From NCBI RefSeq assembly GCF_000143415.4, contig NW_003314261.1, positions 1,289,674 to 1,353,673 of the forward strand: DNA of 64,000 nucleotides, read 5' to 3'. This document shows, in pieces, positions 48,441-58,898 of this stretch. The DNA comes from Selaginella moellendorffii (lineage: Eukaryota; Streptophyta; Lycopodiopsida; Selaginellales; Selaginellaceae). Under the pieces are notes generated by a model. The model saw only the letters and a list, made by a program, of their open reading frames with translations. It was not told the origin of the DNA and made no database searches. The position numbers were made by a program, and so were the translations under genes. How positions within the stretch are numbered: the stretch's first letter is position 1; each line of letters opens with the position of its first letter.

Positions 48441-49969
48441 TGTAGTGCACATGGTTTTTACCCTTTATCCTATGGTGCTCTACCATAGGATAACACCACG
48501 AAACGGAACGTAAACCCTCTTTGTGCCACGTGACAGATGCCATGTGTCACATGCCACGTGTCCATAGGACAGTGGTGTGGAACCCAAGGTTCAGGGCCTT
48601 GGGCCACTGAATGAAAGAACGGTGCCAAACTCCCAAGCATGGAGCCAAGGAGTGATGGAAGCAAACCATGGAGCAACTCTTGAACATACAGCCCAAGGAG
48701 CAAAGGGGCAGAGGCATGGAACAGTCCTAAAATATCCAGCATCCCAATGCTAGGACCAACATGCAAAATGGAGCCAAACGAAGTCTGGCGCTATTTCGGC
48801 ATATTGGTGGCCTAACGTGAGGATATGGGTACCCCACCAACTAGCATGGTACGAAACTTAGGCTTAGACCCAAGCCAGACGCAGAACAAGGACAGGCATG
48901 CAAATAGGAGCTAGACTATGCCTCATGTTGGTTGGCCATGCCCGACCTACCCACTATCACGCTTTGGGCTTTCACCCCAAGCCTCCCTTAGTACCAAGAG
49001 TTAGTCTCTGGGACAAACTCGAAACTTACTAAATATGGAATGTTTCTAGATTGAAAATTTGGACACGAAACGAACACCATTGTGTTTAGGACAATCTCTA
49101 TATTCCGTAGATATGCCAAATGACCAAATCTGAACACTTTCCATAAATAGCATTTGGGACCGAAATGAGACTAACACAAAGGGCATGATAGCGAGGGTGT
49201 TTGGCAAACACGGTAGGCTATCATATAGTGAATATTGAGGGGGTTCCCAACACTAGCAAGTGCAAGTCAACAAATGAGTTTCTCTAACCAGGTCAAGTAT
49301 GCTTGACTAAATAGACACTTAGGAATTCCTTCCTTATGCTCATCTGGTCAAGTGCACATGCAAAGACCAGTTTCTCAACTAGCTTAGGTAGAGACTGATA
49401 ACAAGTTCAACAATACCGATCTCCTGCCATCATGGCAGTAAGGTAAGAGTGTCCGTAAGGACTGGCCGATAGGTAACTTTCGATACCTAAAGTCACATTC
49501 GCAACACCTGGGCTGAGCATTTGGCTGGGCACTCCTCCTGGGCCGGCCATGGTAAGCCGGTACGCCGGTAAACCAGCACCCGCGCCAAGTCTGCGCAGGC
49601 TGGCAAAGGCACTTGGGGGTGGGCCGGTGCCCGCACCAAGTGCCTGTGCCAAATGCCCGTGCCGGGCATTTGGCGCGAGCCAGCCAAGGCAATTGGGGGT
49701 GAGCCAGTTCGCCAGAGAACCGGCTCACCCTCAATTGCCAAGTCCAAGTGCCCAGGCTAGGCACTCCGTGTGGGCTGGCAAAGGTGTTTGGGGGCAGGCC
49801 AACACCCGTGCCAAGTCCCTGCGCCAAGTGCCTGTGCCGAGCATTTGGCACGAGCCGGCCAAGGGACTTGGGGGCGAGCCGGCGCCTGCACCAAGTGCCA
49901 AGGCCAAGCGCCCGCACTAGGTATTTGGGGTGAGTCGACCTTGGCACTTAGAGGCGGGCTGGTTTGCTG
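48441..49969 (-). repeat. Repeat R, copy B (probable 5' LTR, minus strand)
   Basis: On the minus strand it starts TGCCAGCAAACC at 49969 and ends CTACA at 48441, giving TG...CA ends, 1529 bases. It matches copy A for 48441-49714 and extends about 255 bases further in GC-rich repeats. Its outer edge abuts intron sequence of the methyltransferase gene (AGTTCACATCTTATC). Confidence 0.7.
49505..49965. repeat. GC-rich palindromic repeats with strong hairpins
   Basis: 49648-49674 is a perfect 12-bp stem with a 3-base loop (GCCAAATGCCCG, TGC, CGGGCATTTGGC). 49688-49739 is a 23-bp stem with two mismatches and a 6-base loop, built on GGCAATTGGGGGTGAGCC. Related units fill the rest. A shorter version is in copy A (44440-44655). 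Confidence 0.85.
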
Positions 49970-51044
49970 GCAAGTTCACATCTTATCTTTGTCTTCTCCC
50001 CCTAGATTCACCTTATTTCTCTGGTGGCATTCCATGGTGAAGTTGGGATCTTTATTGGCTCCTACAATTCATTGATGGCATCTTTCAAGGAGGATGCTAA
50101 GAATATGGCTATCCGGCAAAAGTGGGAGCGCTTTTGTCAGAAGATCCATAGGCGACTGCTCAAGAGCACAAACTTCATGCTCTTCGACATGTTAGATGGT
50201 CTTCTAGACATTAATGGTGATGTCCCAAGCTGGAACAACTTGACTAAAGACCACTTGAAGGATGCATTCCTTTTGGCAGCAATTCTCCTTCACACAACCG
50301 GTCAAGTTGCTTTCATTCTCCCAAATGACCCCTATTGGATGTCCTACCTTATGAAGTATGCAACTCGAGTGAACTTCAAAAGGTCCTCTTCCAAGTGCAT
50401 CATGGATAGTCTTGGGGTCGAGATCAAAAGCATCCTAGGCATGCCAGAGAAGGTAAGAAATTATCTTCTGTTTTAGTTGTCTTTAAAGTTTCATTATTCA
50501 AGTTATGATGTGGACCTACCATATGTTCTGCAAAAGAGAAAAGAGAAAATGACGGTTTTCATGATAGCGAATGTGCTGCAAGGGTTTTGTTAGGGTATGA
50601 TAGCTTTATTGACATCATATCAAATCTTGTAGACAACAACATCCACAACACATTGTCTGGGTATCGGTTCCGATCTCCATCAGTGATGCATATCCTACTT
50701 GAGCTTTATTGCCCAACTAGGGGTGTTGTCATCGATTGTACAGTAAGTAGTGGTTCGATGGTCGAAGCAGCATGTGACTCTAGTAGATCGGTGTTTGTGA
50801 TTGAAGAATATGAGTTCTTCAAACGCCGTCTTAGAGGTTCTTCTTTATCAGTTACTTCTAGGAGGTAATTTATGATGTTTTAAAAACTTATATATAATAT
50901 ATATTTAGTTTTCTAGAAGTCTTCTTAGGTATGCATGGCACATCATATGCAATGTGTAAATTGAGGAGTGGTATGAAAAATCTATTCATTAATGATACAT
51001 TAAAAGACAATTGAATGCATCCACTTGTAATGAGATAATGATTG

Positions 51045-51140
51045 TGACAGTGATAGTGTCAGTGCAGCAGATAGTGACAGTGATAGTTTCAGTGACAGAG
51101 ACAGTGTAGAGATGACAGAGTTACAGTGTCAGTTTGTCAA
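51045..51140 (+). repeat. TGACAG/GTGACAGTG microsatellite, right arm
   Basis: Counterpart of 4628-4760, shorter and with different unit numbers. Confidence 0.8.
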
Positions 51141-51213
51141 ATTTCATAATTACTAGTATTATGAGTTTATTATCTATAGGTAATACAATTTTGTTAATAA
51201 AAAAAAGCCAAAA

Positions 51214-51232
51214 GGGGGGGGGGGGGGGGGGG
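51214..51232 (+). repeat. Poly-G tract of 19
   Basis: Counterpart of the left poly-C run at 4538-4555. Confidence 0.95.
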
Positions 51233-51329
51233 CATGAATAATATCAAAGTGTAAGAATTATTAGTAGCTAGAATTTTCAATAGGATGGCCTAAAAATACC
51301 AGATTCAGCACTTGTGGATGTAATATTTA

Positions 51330-51755
51330 CTAACGGAATATTGTTCTTCACCATGAAATGATAATGGTTGTGTGTTCTTAACTCTTTCTTGATTTTCTTA
51401 TACATCCATTTATGCATACCTTCCACATCAATTTTTGGGCAGTTGTGACAATGTTCTAGAAAAGTTTCTCGACCTATACAGTTTTAGCCATATCTAAAGC
51501 AAGATCTTGAAGAAACATCTGGCATCGCTCTTGAAGCACATGAGGCAATCCATCTTTAGTGACAACATCTAGAACATTATTTGAAAGAGGGATCTCTTGT
51601 TTAGTCACACTTGAGGCTACAAAAGAAAAAGCCTCACAACAATTGTTGTGTGGAGGGAAGGGTGGAATGTTGGTAGAAGTTGGGGATGAAGGTGGAAACT
51701 CATATGAAATGCATGGGGGCCAAGTACGAGTAGCAATAACATTTTCCTTAGCCAT
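51330..51755 (-). pseudogene. Small arm gene, paralogue 2, right copy
   Basis: Starts at ATG 51755 (MAKENVIATRTWPPC) and is open for 93 residues to 51474. It contains SYEFPPSSPTSTN, EAFSFVA, GLPHVLQERCQMFLQDLA, then stops at MAKTV. Downstream sequence in shifted frames still shows the basic tail of its neighbour (about 51420-51380). Compared with the left copy (4087) it differs at many single residues and stops a few codons earlier. Confidence 0.5.
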
Positions 51756-52011
51756 TTCTACACTCTAAATAAATTGAAATTTCAATATTGAAAGCATCCC
51801 TTGTCGGATTTATACTAAGAAAAGATCTAGGGGTTTTTGAAAGTTTAAATTGTCAATCTCAAAATAGGACTTTAGAATTATAACAGTGTTAGAACCACTT
51901 GTATATATAATAATATCTTTATACATGCTAGAATACTATCATTCTCGAAAATATAAGATTCTCCACTTTACTCATAAAGAATTAAACTTTTGAAAAAACT
52001 ATGTATGACTT

Positions 52012-52566
52012 TCACAATACAATAAAGGGTGACTTAAATATTCTATATTCAACACTTATTGATGTAGTGTTCACTAATGGAATATTGTTCTCCAACATGA
52101 AATCATAATACCTGTGTGTTTTTAATTTTTTCTTGATTTTCTTATACATCTACGCATGCACACCTTCCAAACCCACTCTTGGGCATTTGCGACAATGCTT
52201 AATAAAATTTACCAAACCCATGCAACCATCTATCTTGTTTAAATAAAAGTTACATATAAGACACTGAAGATAATATGTATTTACATTAAGCTCTCCTACC
52301 ATATCTGAAGCAAGATCTTGAAGAAAATATTGACATCGCTTTTGGAGCATTGGAGGCAATCCAACTCTTTTAACAACATTATAAAGAAGGAATTCTTGTT
52401 CAATTGCACTCGAGGTCACAAATGGAAAAGCCTCACAATAGCCATCAAAATGAAAAGGAAGATTGTTGCATAGAGATGAAGGTGGATTATTGGTTGAGAT
52501 TGGAGATGGAGGTGGAGACTCATATGAAAGGCCTCCGGGACCAAAAATAAACTTCTTCCTAACCAT
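52012..52566 (-). pseudogene. Small arm gene with possible zinc-binding motif, right copy
   Basis: Counterpart of 3274-3828 with exactly the same 185-codon length. It reads through the position of the left copy's stop (RCQYFLQDLA) but has TAG for Trp at about 52150 (VHA-stop-MYKK). The first Cys pair is CLIC instead of CPIC; HCRKCP is kept. Complementary single stops in two otherwise full-length copies show that the ancestral gene coded for the whole protein. Confidence 0.55.
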
Positions 52567-53059
52567 TGCAACACACAAGAAAAATTAAACTTCCCAGCAA
52601 TAAGAATTCTCTGATTAATATACTATATTTCAATCTCAGGAATGATGTTTTATTATGACATGACAATATATTGAATCATAATTGTTAGTCTTAGTAATTA
52701 CAACCTACTATGAAAGACAAGTGGCTATAGGGTTTCAGAAGCTAAAAACTAGCATATAATTAATACAAAGTCTTATTTTATATAGCTAGCCTGCTATATA
52801 TAATAATGGTGAATATACACAGGCATGCGAGTATGCCTTTTTGCAAGATTACCTTTCAATCCCAAAATTATATATAAATTTAACTCTTTGATTTATCCAT
52901 ATCATATATACTTACACTCTTTGCAAAGACAAAACATATCAAAAGGAATAAGATATATATAAAAAACCTACTTTTTTTATAATATTTTAGTGGATTACAA
53001 AAGCCATTGAAAGTTTATAGAGTGGATTTATTAATGCTTTCCACTATGCTGTCTATTTC

Positions 53060-53260
53060 TTATTTTCTCTTGCTTTGGATTGTTGTTTCGGAAGTAACAG
53101 GAGCATGTTTATCAATACTAACAGTAGTCTCCACATTCCCGGATGGGTAATAAGAACCAGACATGTAATATGGAAATTGTGGTAGTGAAACAAAATTAAC
53201 ATTCTCACATTTCTGTATGCTAGAACTACTTACAATTTTTTTGTCTTCCTTGCTTCCCAT
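53060..53260 (-). CDS. Small uncharacterised gene of the arm block, copy 2
   Basis: 66 residues, MGSKEDKKIVSSSSIQKC to IQSKRK, start at ATG 53260. Same gene as 2586-2771 and open slightly further. Ser/Thr-rich; no domain recognised. It faces inward from the outer end of the element. Confidence 0.45.
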   Translation of the reverse strand: MGSKEDKKIVSSSSIQKCENVNFVSLPQFPYYMSGSYYPSGNVETTVSIDKHAPVTSETTIQSKRK

Positions 53261-53665
53261 CTCTATAAACCCTAAAGAATGAACGAGTGAATCAATGTTT
53301 TGAATTATTTATATATTTCTGGTCAATTGTTGAAATGTTAAAATGTTGAAATGTACAATAGAAATTTTAGGTTCATTCGAACTTCAATATTCCCATTTTA
53401 TTTGGGACCAATAAAGCCCAAAAATTTCTATGGTTCAAATAAACTTCTAATTCTAGAAACAGTATTTTATTGTATAAATTGCATTAGAAAGATTCAAAAA
53501 ATAAAAATTTCTCTGAACCATTGATACTTAAATTCATAAATTTCAAGTTCACCAAAGAATAACATTTTTCTGACTTAATATCTCCTTATAAGACTTATAG
53601 TTAACTATGTTGACTAGCATTGACTTAAGCTAAATTGAGCTCAACTCAACTTTAGACCATCCCCA

Positions 53666-53675
53666 CACTTGGCAT
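53666..53675 (+). repeat. CACTTGGCAT, candidate target-site duplication (right)
   Basis: Same 10-mer, same orientation as 2184-2193, directly outside the right arm. Confidence 0.5.
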
Positions 53676-54968
53676 GATTGCGCTGCAATCAATCTATACC
53701 AAGGATGAGGTCAAAAGTTTTATTTACCACCAAATGCAATGACTGCAACTCAAATTTGAGATTGCCCATACACATAACTAGGTCCACCTCATCCCACGCA
53801 CATGCATGTGTACAGCCATTTCCATAAAAAATGAAAATTGGCTCTGCCACATGACACAAATGTAGATGGCAATGTGTGGTAACAAGTCGAGCAATAGAAG
53901 ATAAACTCGAATCTATATCAACCAACATAGAAAGAATAATAGGAGACCTCTTATAAAAACGAGTTTAGAAAGTAAATATTGGATGAGCTTGTGCTAAGTG
54001 AACCCCTGATGATACTCCCAAATGAAAAATAGAGGGGTCACTGACTTATTCACATAAGGTCCTTCCACTACTCATGCGACTCCTCATTTCCCAGATGTAT
54101 CTGAATGTCCAAAAATTCCACTACAGCAGCACTAATAGGACATTGTTAACACCAAGGTCTCCACCCAGAAAATGGAGGTTGCCATCCAAAAAACGTTGAC
54201 AATGCCAATAAATGTGACCAACTTCATCACACACCCAATAGTAGACATCACGGCCACAACTATGTCCATGCCCTTGTCCTTAAACTCAAGCAATAGCAAC
54301 ATCAACCACCATTGAAATAGGACCATCTCCCACAGGAAGTGGAGCTAAAACATGTGTAATGAGAAGTGAAAGAGGTGATATTTTAGAACATTGTGTCAGG
54401 TGAAGAGCATCATCAAGGGTGGGTGGAGCAAGTGCATGCATAAGTCCTACAAGATCTTGACAAAATGCTAGCCACAACATTCCTAGTTTGATCTGCTTTA
54501 ACATATTTAGCTCCGCACGAAGTAAGAGGCTTCAGAAATAAATGCCAAATTCTATCACCGACTTAGATGGCCCTTAATGAAGATGATGTAATTGTTGGAA
54601 AGCATCATTACAATCGTCGACATATCTAAATGCATGTTTAAAGATATCCGAAAGAATACTTCAATTACCACAAATGACTGCATTCAAACACATAGGAAAC
54701 TTATATAAACATTGAGTATCATCCTAAAAATGATGTGTGGCAATCACCATGAAGTGATCAAACCAATAGTACACATCATCCCTAGGATTCCCACAAAGAG
54801 CTCCGGCTGAACGCGAGGATTGGCAGCAAGAGTAAGAGGAGCTTTACCATGCACCATAAATGCTACTATCAATTAAGTTTGGTTGTTCAATTACAATCGC
54901 ATAACATCAAACAATTGCACTAATTGCTACTCCAAAGTTAAAGGAGTAGGAGATTGTTGCTCTACCAT
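53676..54968 (-). pseudogene. Split gypsy element, gag and protease half
   Basis: Read right to left from MVEQQSPTPLTLE near 54968. Gag is broken by stops. A zinc knuckle, YCWVCDEVGHIYWHC (about 54245-54195), fits C-x2-C-x4-H-x4-C. The protease region runs MLVDIDSSLSSIARLV (DSG changed to DSS-like) to FDLILGID-stop-LQRNHAK, ending exactly at the inserted block. RT and integrase continue at 38231-35707 on the same strand. Confidence 0.8.
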
Positions 54969-55126
54969 GCAGATGAATGAAAAGAAAAGAGCAAAAGAAA
55001 AGAAATGAAAAAAGCTAGAAGGAAAGAGAGATCTAGACGATGCAAAAGTTAAATCTAAACCAAAATCTCAAATTCAAGCACTCTTTAAGGACAATCAAAG
55101 TTGCCCCTCACCTCCACCAATATGAG

Positions 55127-55291
55127 TGTATGGATATGGAAAGAGAATACATATCAATTAGCCCAAAAACTTTAACTTATATACAGAAGCAAGTGATCTG
55201 GATTGAAACAAATCTGATGGCTAACAAAATCCCATCACACTAATATTAGTATACAACATTGTAGCTATACACTTGGATCTCATAAATCTAT
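55127..55291 (-). repeat. 5' LTR of the split gypsy element
   Basis: Matches 35537-35706. On the minus strand it runs from TATGAGATCCAAGTG to CCATACA and is followed by leader sequence and gag. The LTR is unusually short, about 165 bases. Confidence 0.7.
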
Positions 55292-56160
55292 TTTACTTCT
55301 TTCTTTGTTTTTTATTAATATAAAGTATATCAAGAAGTTCCCATTCAATACCTCAATTTTGATGATAGTGCTTATCCTACTACTCCATAGATTACTAATG
55401 AATCTCATCTTTACATAACATTGTAAAAGGAAAAGAAGAGTTAGTGGAATAACATAATATAAATTAGTATTGCATACTTGCTCACATAAAACCTTTTCTA
55501 TGTACTTGATTGTGTAAAACCCTTACTAGATTTGTGATGTTGTCATATTATTTAGGATGATGTCTTATATGGCAGTTTGAGGTGTTATGCTCCCACCCAT
55601 AACAAAAATATTATACACATAATCACATTTCAATTGCTTATATAGCAATCTAAAAATGATTGTATGCATAATATTTTTGCATGCAACTCAAAACAAAAAA
55701 AACAAATCTTCATATGTGAATGCTCCTATCAGTCACATTGCCATAACATTTAAGTTATTTTACAATTTCAACTGTTTAATTTAAAAAATGGAATAGATAA
55801 TAGCTCTGAACATTTTACAAAGAACAAAATGATCCCACTCATAAACTTGCTACTCTCCTTGAGGAGCTCAACTCGAAAATTTTGCTTCTTCTTGAGGACT
55901 CAAAAACCTTTGAACCTCTGATGGCTAATATTGAATAATCTACTTCGAACATCTACCGGCTGTCGCCGGTGGCTCGTGGATAAATGTGAACTTTTCTTTT
56001 ACTGCGGCGTCGACCGCGCCTCGCCGCGTCCGGCACGAAATTTTCCCAACAGGAAAACTACAAATCCAAGCAAGAGCAGCCACGTCGCAAGCTTTTTACC
56101 AGCGGTAACTTTGCGCCCTGGACACGTGCCGCAAAACAATAAGGAGGAATCTCCATAGAT
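55292..56160. other. Intergenic, border between repeats and genes
   Basis: AT-rich to about 55900 with no gene, then GC rises. No element feature seen after 55300. The stretch 55930-56160 has CG-rich sequence and CACGTG-like (GGACACGTGCC, 56112-56122), which may be promoter of the F-box gene. Confidence 0.4.
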
Positions 56161-56737
56161 CAGAGATTTACCCCGTGGTAGATGTAGATTTTACCACACC
56201 CCCTGTATCATGCAAGTTTGAGGGCGAAGAACATTGGCGGAGGGGAGGAGGCCGCTCGAAATTTTGGGGGAGAGGCGCTCGCGGCTGCGTCGGCGATTTG
56301 TCCTCGCTCATCCGTGCCCTGGTGAGCGCCAATCCCTGCCTGTCGAATGCGTCCATGCTTGGAATCTCTCTGGGAATGGGGGTTTTAGTGTCAGATCGAT
56401 TGCCGTGCGCAGCGATTTCTTCGTCTTGTCATGGCATTGGCAGCTGGGAACCTAGCTCGCGGCGCCGGATTTCTCCGTGGATCGGGGTCGGGGCTCTTGA
56501 GATTTCGCCTGTGGTTTCGTCTCCGTGAAGATTAATGTGTGTGTGCGTGTGTGAGTGAGAGAAGCAAGCTTTCTTTCCTCTTCTTTCTTCTTTGATCTTC
56601 CTGCCTGGATGGTCTCGTTTTGCTGCGCTCTCTCTAGGTATTCTATATTTCTTATCAGTCCCGAATTGATTGAGTCTCTCTTTCTCTCTCTTGTTGGTTT
56701 GTTTCAAAGATCTCCAGATTGGTGCCAAGCCAAGAAG

Positions 56738-57978
56738 ATGAAGATCCCATCATTTCAGCGAGCGTCCTCCAACAATCGAATTCTCCCTCTCTGCGACGAG
56801 GACGACGACTACGAAGAAGCACAGCGCAAAGAGACAACGCCAGCATTACCGCCACCATCGCCACCGTCACTACGACCAGGGGGAGATCCCAGCTATGGAG
56901 CTACTGGGTTCCAGGACCCATCTTCGCCCATGGATCCCAAGCTGTGGAGCAAGCTCCCGGAGGACTGTGTGGACAGGATCCTGGCGCGGCTCCCACTGCC
57001 CAGTATGTTCCGGCTACGCTCGGTGTGCAAGCGCTGGAACTCGTTCGTCCATTCCGAGGCCTTCTTCTCGCTCCAGTCGGAGATCTCCGCCAGCCGCTCC
57101 AGCTTCCTCCTGTGCACCCAGGGCCGCGTCTCGTGCGTCTACAACTTCTCCCTCGATGGCTGGCACTTCGTTCCGGTCCCGAGGATCATCCTCCCCATCG
57201 ACATCCCGCCGGTGACCGTCGTCTCGGCCTCTGGAGGCCTGCTGTGCTACGCCAACCAGGTGGCCGAGTGCTCCACGCTCTTCGTCTGCAACCCCTTCAC
57301 CAAAGTTCTCCGAGAGATGCCACCCATGCGGCGCGTCCGNNNNNNNNNNNNNNNNNNNNNNNNNNNNNNNNNNNNNNNNNNNNNNNNNNNNNNNNNNNNN
57401 NNNNNNNNNNNNNNNNNNNNNNNNNNNNNNNNNNNNNNNTCGACAGCGGGAGCTTCTACTCCATCACCGAGCTCCCGTACGGAGTGGTGAGCTTCGACTC
57501 CAAAACTCGAACTTGGTCCGAGGTGAAGGCGGAGATGCCGTCCGGCCTCGCCTCGCCATCGCTGGTGGCGTACAAGAAGAGCCGGCTCTTGATGATCGGA
57601 CGAGTGAAGGGGAGGAGCTCCGCCACAGCGAAGCCGGAGCTCAAACCAGCGACGGCGATGACGGCGATGGTCGAGGAGGGATTAAAAGTTTGGGAGCTCT
57701 CGCACGGTGCCGGGCTCGGGACGTGGACGGAGGTGAACAGGGCCCCGGTGGAGATGTGCCGCGAGTTTCTGGATGCGCTCAAGCCGAGGACGCCGCTGGT
57801 TTGCTCCGGGGTGGGGGACTTGGTGTGCGTGACGAGCCACCTCAGTCCAAAGGCGCTGGTTTTCGACGTGAGCCGCGGGAGCTGGCGGTGGCTGCCCAGG
57901 GATCCACTCTTCCCGAAGAAGAGGAACTTCCATCTCCTGGGATTTTGTTTCGAGCCAAGGCTGGACATCCAGCCGTGA
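56738..57978 (+). CDS. F-box/kelch-like protein, HAWAIIAN SKIRT type (gap inside)
   Basis: Substrate-binding subunit of an SCF ubiquitin ligase: the F-box binds SKP1, the C-terminal part recruits the target. The start MKIPSFQRASS gives an acidic/Pro-rich leader, then the F-box (WSKLPEDCVDRILARLPLP, FRLRSVCKRWN) at residues about 68-115. The kelch-like part has SGGLLCY, VCNPFTKVLREMPPM, KVWEL, WTEVNRAP and PLVCSGVGDLVCV. The end, WRWLPRDP ... GFCFEPRLDIQP, is typical of HAWAIIAN SKIRT (At3g61590) homologues. A 100-N gap (57340-57439) hides part of the middle, and the frame differs on its two sides, so the real gap is not a multiple that fits 100. An in-frame ATG at 56609 exists but lies in CT-rich leader-like sequence. 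Apparently intronless in the coding part. Confidence 0.88.
57340..57439. other. Assembly gap, 100 N, inside the F-box gene
   Basis: Exactly 100 Ns. The reading frame shifts across it, showing that its true length differs. Confidence 0.99.
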
Positions 57979-58898
57979 CCGAGAAGAACTGGTGCACTGC
58001 TGCTGCTGCTGCTGCTGCTAGACGGCTGGTTTACTCGACCGAAGAAGATGCTCTCACTCGTCACTCGTCGAGACAATGCCATCCATATCTGACTTCCGGA
58101 CAAGATCCTGCAGCAGCACGAGGTTCTCTCTTTCTCACTTTTTATTTTATGGCCTTCCCTTGTTTTTCGGGTTCTCTCTCTCGCTCTCTTTTTTGCTTAC
58201 GTTGATCATCCAGCTCCTTGGTGGTGGTGGTGATTCTCCAAATTTTTTTAATGCTTTCTAGGTGGATAAAGATGGCTGTGACTAGATAAGATCAGAAGAG
58301 AGCCAGCCAGCTGCATCATCAATCACCATTTGAAAACAAGCAAGCAAAGCAGGCAAGATCTTTCTTGGTGTTTTTTTGGCTCAAGATATATACTAGAGAA
58401 GAGAGCATTCATTCACCACTGGTTTAGTTTAGCTCCCAAGACTTCGTCGATCGATTTGTCAGGATAAAGTGACAACGTCGATCGATTTGGCAGGATAAAG
58501 AGACAACGCTCGCTGCTGACTCGACCGATTCCTTGGCTGTGCGAGAGTCCTTCCCACTGTTCCAACTTTCTTGGGCGATGCAAAGAAAGATGAAAGAAAG
58601 AAAAGCAAAGATGATGTTGTCTCGGGGAATGCTTTCTAAAACCCACTCCTTTCTTTTATTCAAATCCCAAAGGAAAAATCACTGCAAATATCTTCCCGGT
58701 AAGCAAGCTCTACCCAAACGCTTGCTTATATTTTTTTTGTTTTATGATGATACTACGCTGGCCGGATCAACTTGGTCATGAGACTTGACTGTACAGCAGT
58801 TACCTCTAGAGCAATCGTTGCTTATTCTTTCTCGCTTCTTCGTCCTCGTTTGATCTGTTAAAGAACTCCTCTTTCCAGTCTTCTCTATAGAATGGAAG
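57979..58898. other. Intergenic between convergent genes; 3' untranslated regions
   Basis: No gene seen. Includes a GCT repeat (about 57998-58019) in the F-box gene 3' region, CT-rich tracts, and a duplicated 25-base stretch around GTCGATCGATTTG (58446-58462 and 58477-58491). The F-box gene and the next gene end towards each other here. Confidence 0.5.

Larger units (their letters stand above)
44658..50868 (+). pseudogene. ParB/Srx-like plus DNA methyltransferase gene, right copy, interrupted
   Basis: Reverse-complement partner of 4930-7190. The 5' exons with the polyproline and ParB-like regions are missing: repeat R copy A abuts the middle of the second exon (PxxRWYKNP region). Exons at about 44762-44900, 45005-45372 (VGKIPDEIIYNISKSKLTY) and 45420-45846 (ETLVCT-stop-LLRHGVRDGG, then the acidic DDEDDGHEN tail) follow. 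A 4.1-kb insertion (45847-49969) is next, then the motif IV exon (50010-50455) and the motif I exon (50580-50868, VVIDCTVSSGSM ... FVIEEYEFFKRRL). Here motif IV reads DMLDG and motif I has SSG for GSG, so the catalytic residues are less conserved than in the left copy. On the other hand, stops present at left near 6080 and 5145 are absent here. Confidence 0.6.
38232..53665. mobile_element. MULE-class element carrying transposase and ParB/methyltransferase genes
   Basis: This block separates the two halves of one gypsy element, so its outer edges are set to within tens of bases. Inside are a MULE-type transposase (minus), the ParB/methyltransferase gene (plus) and three small genes (minus). 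The two ends share AGTTGAGCTCAATTT in inverted orientation (38277-38291 and reverse of 53632-53646). The last 13 or so bases may also be related (TGGGAGCATAGACTA against TGGGGATGGTCTA). Later insertions are two copies of repeat R and a GC-rich minisatellite. Boundaries and unity of the element are inferred. Confidence 0.6.
44658..53665. repeat. Right arm of the long inverted repeat
   Basis: Reverse-complement counterpart of 2194-7190, carrying the same genes in the same order, interrupted by 45847-49969. The outer end on the minus strand is TGGGGATGGTCTAAAG, against TAGGGGGATGGTCCAAAG at the left. Confidence 0.85.

Noticed and set aside
56555-56737. In-frame upstream extension of the F-box protein (ATG at 56609)
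   Set aside because: CT-rich leader-like sequence; homologues begin shortly before the F-box. Kept only as an alternative.
57513-58205. 230-codon plus-strand frame overlapping the F-box gene 3' half
   Set aside because: Out of frame with the conserved kelch-like sequence; GC-rich shadow.
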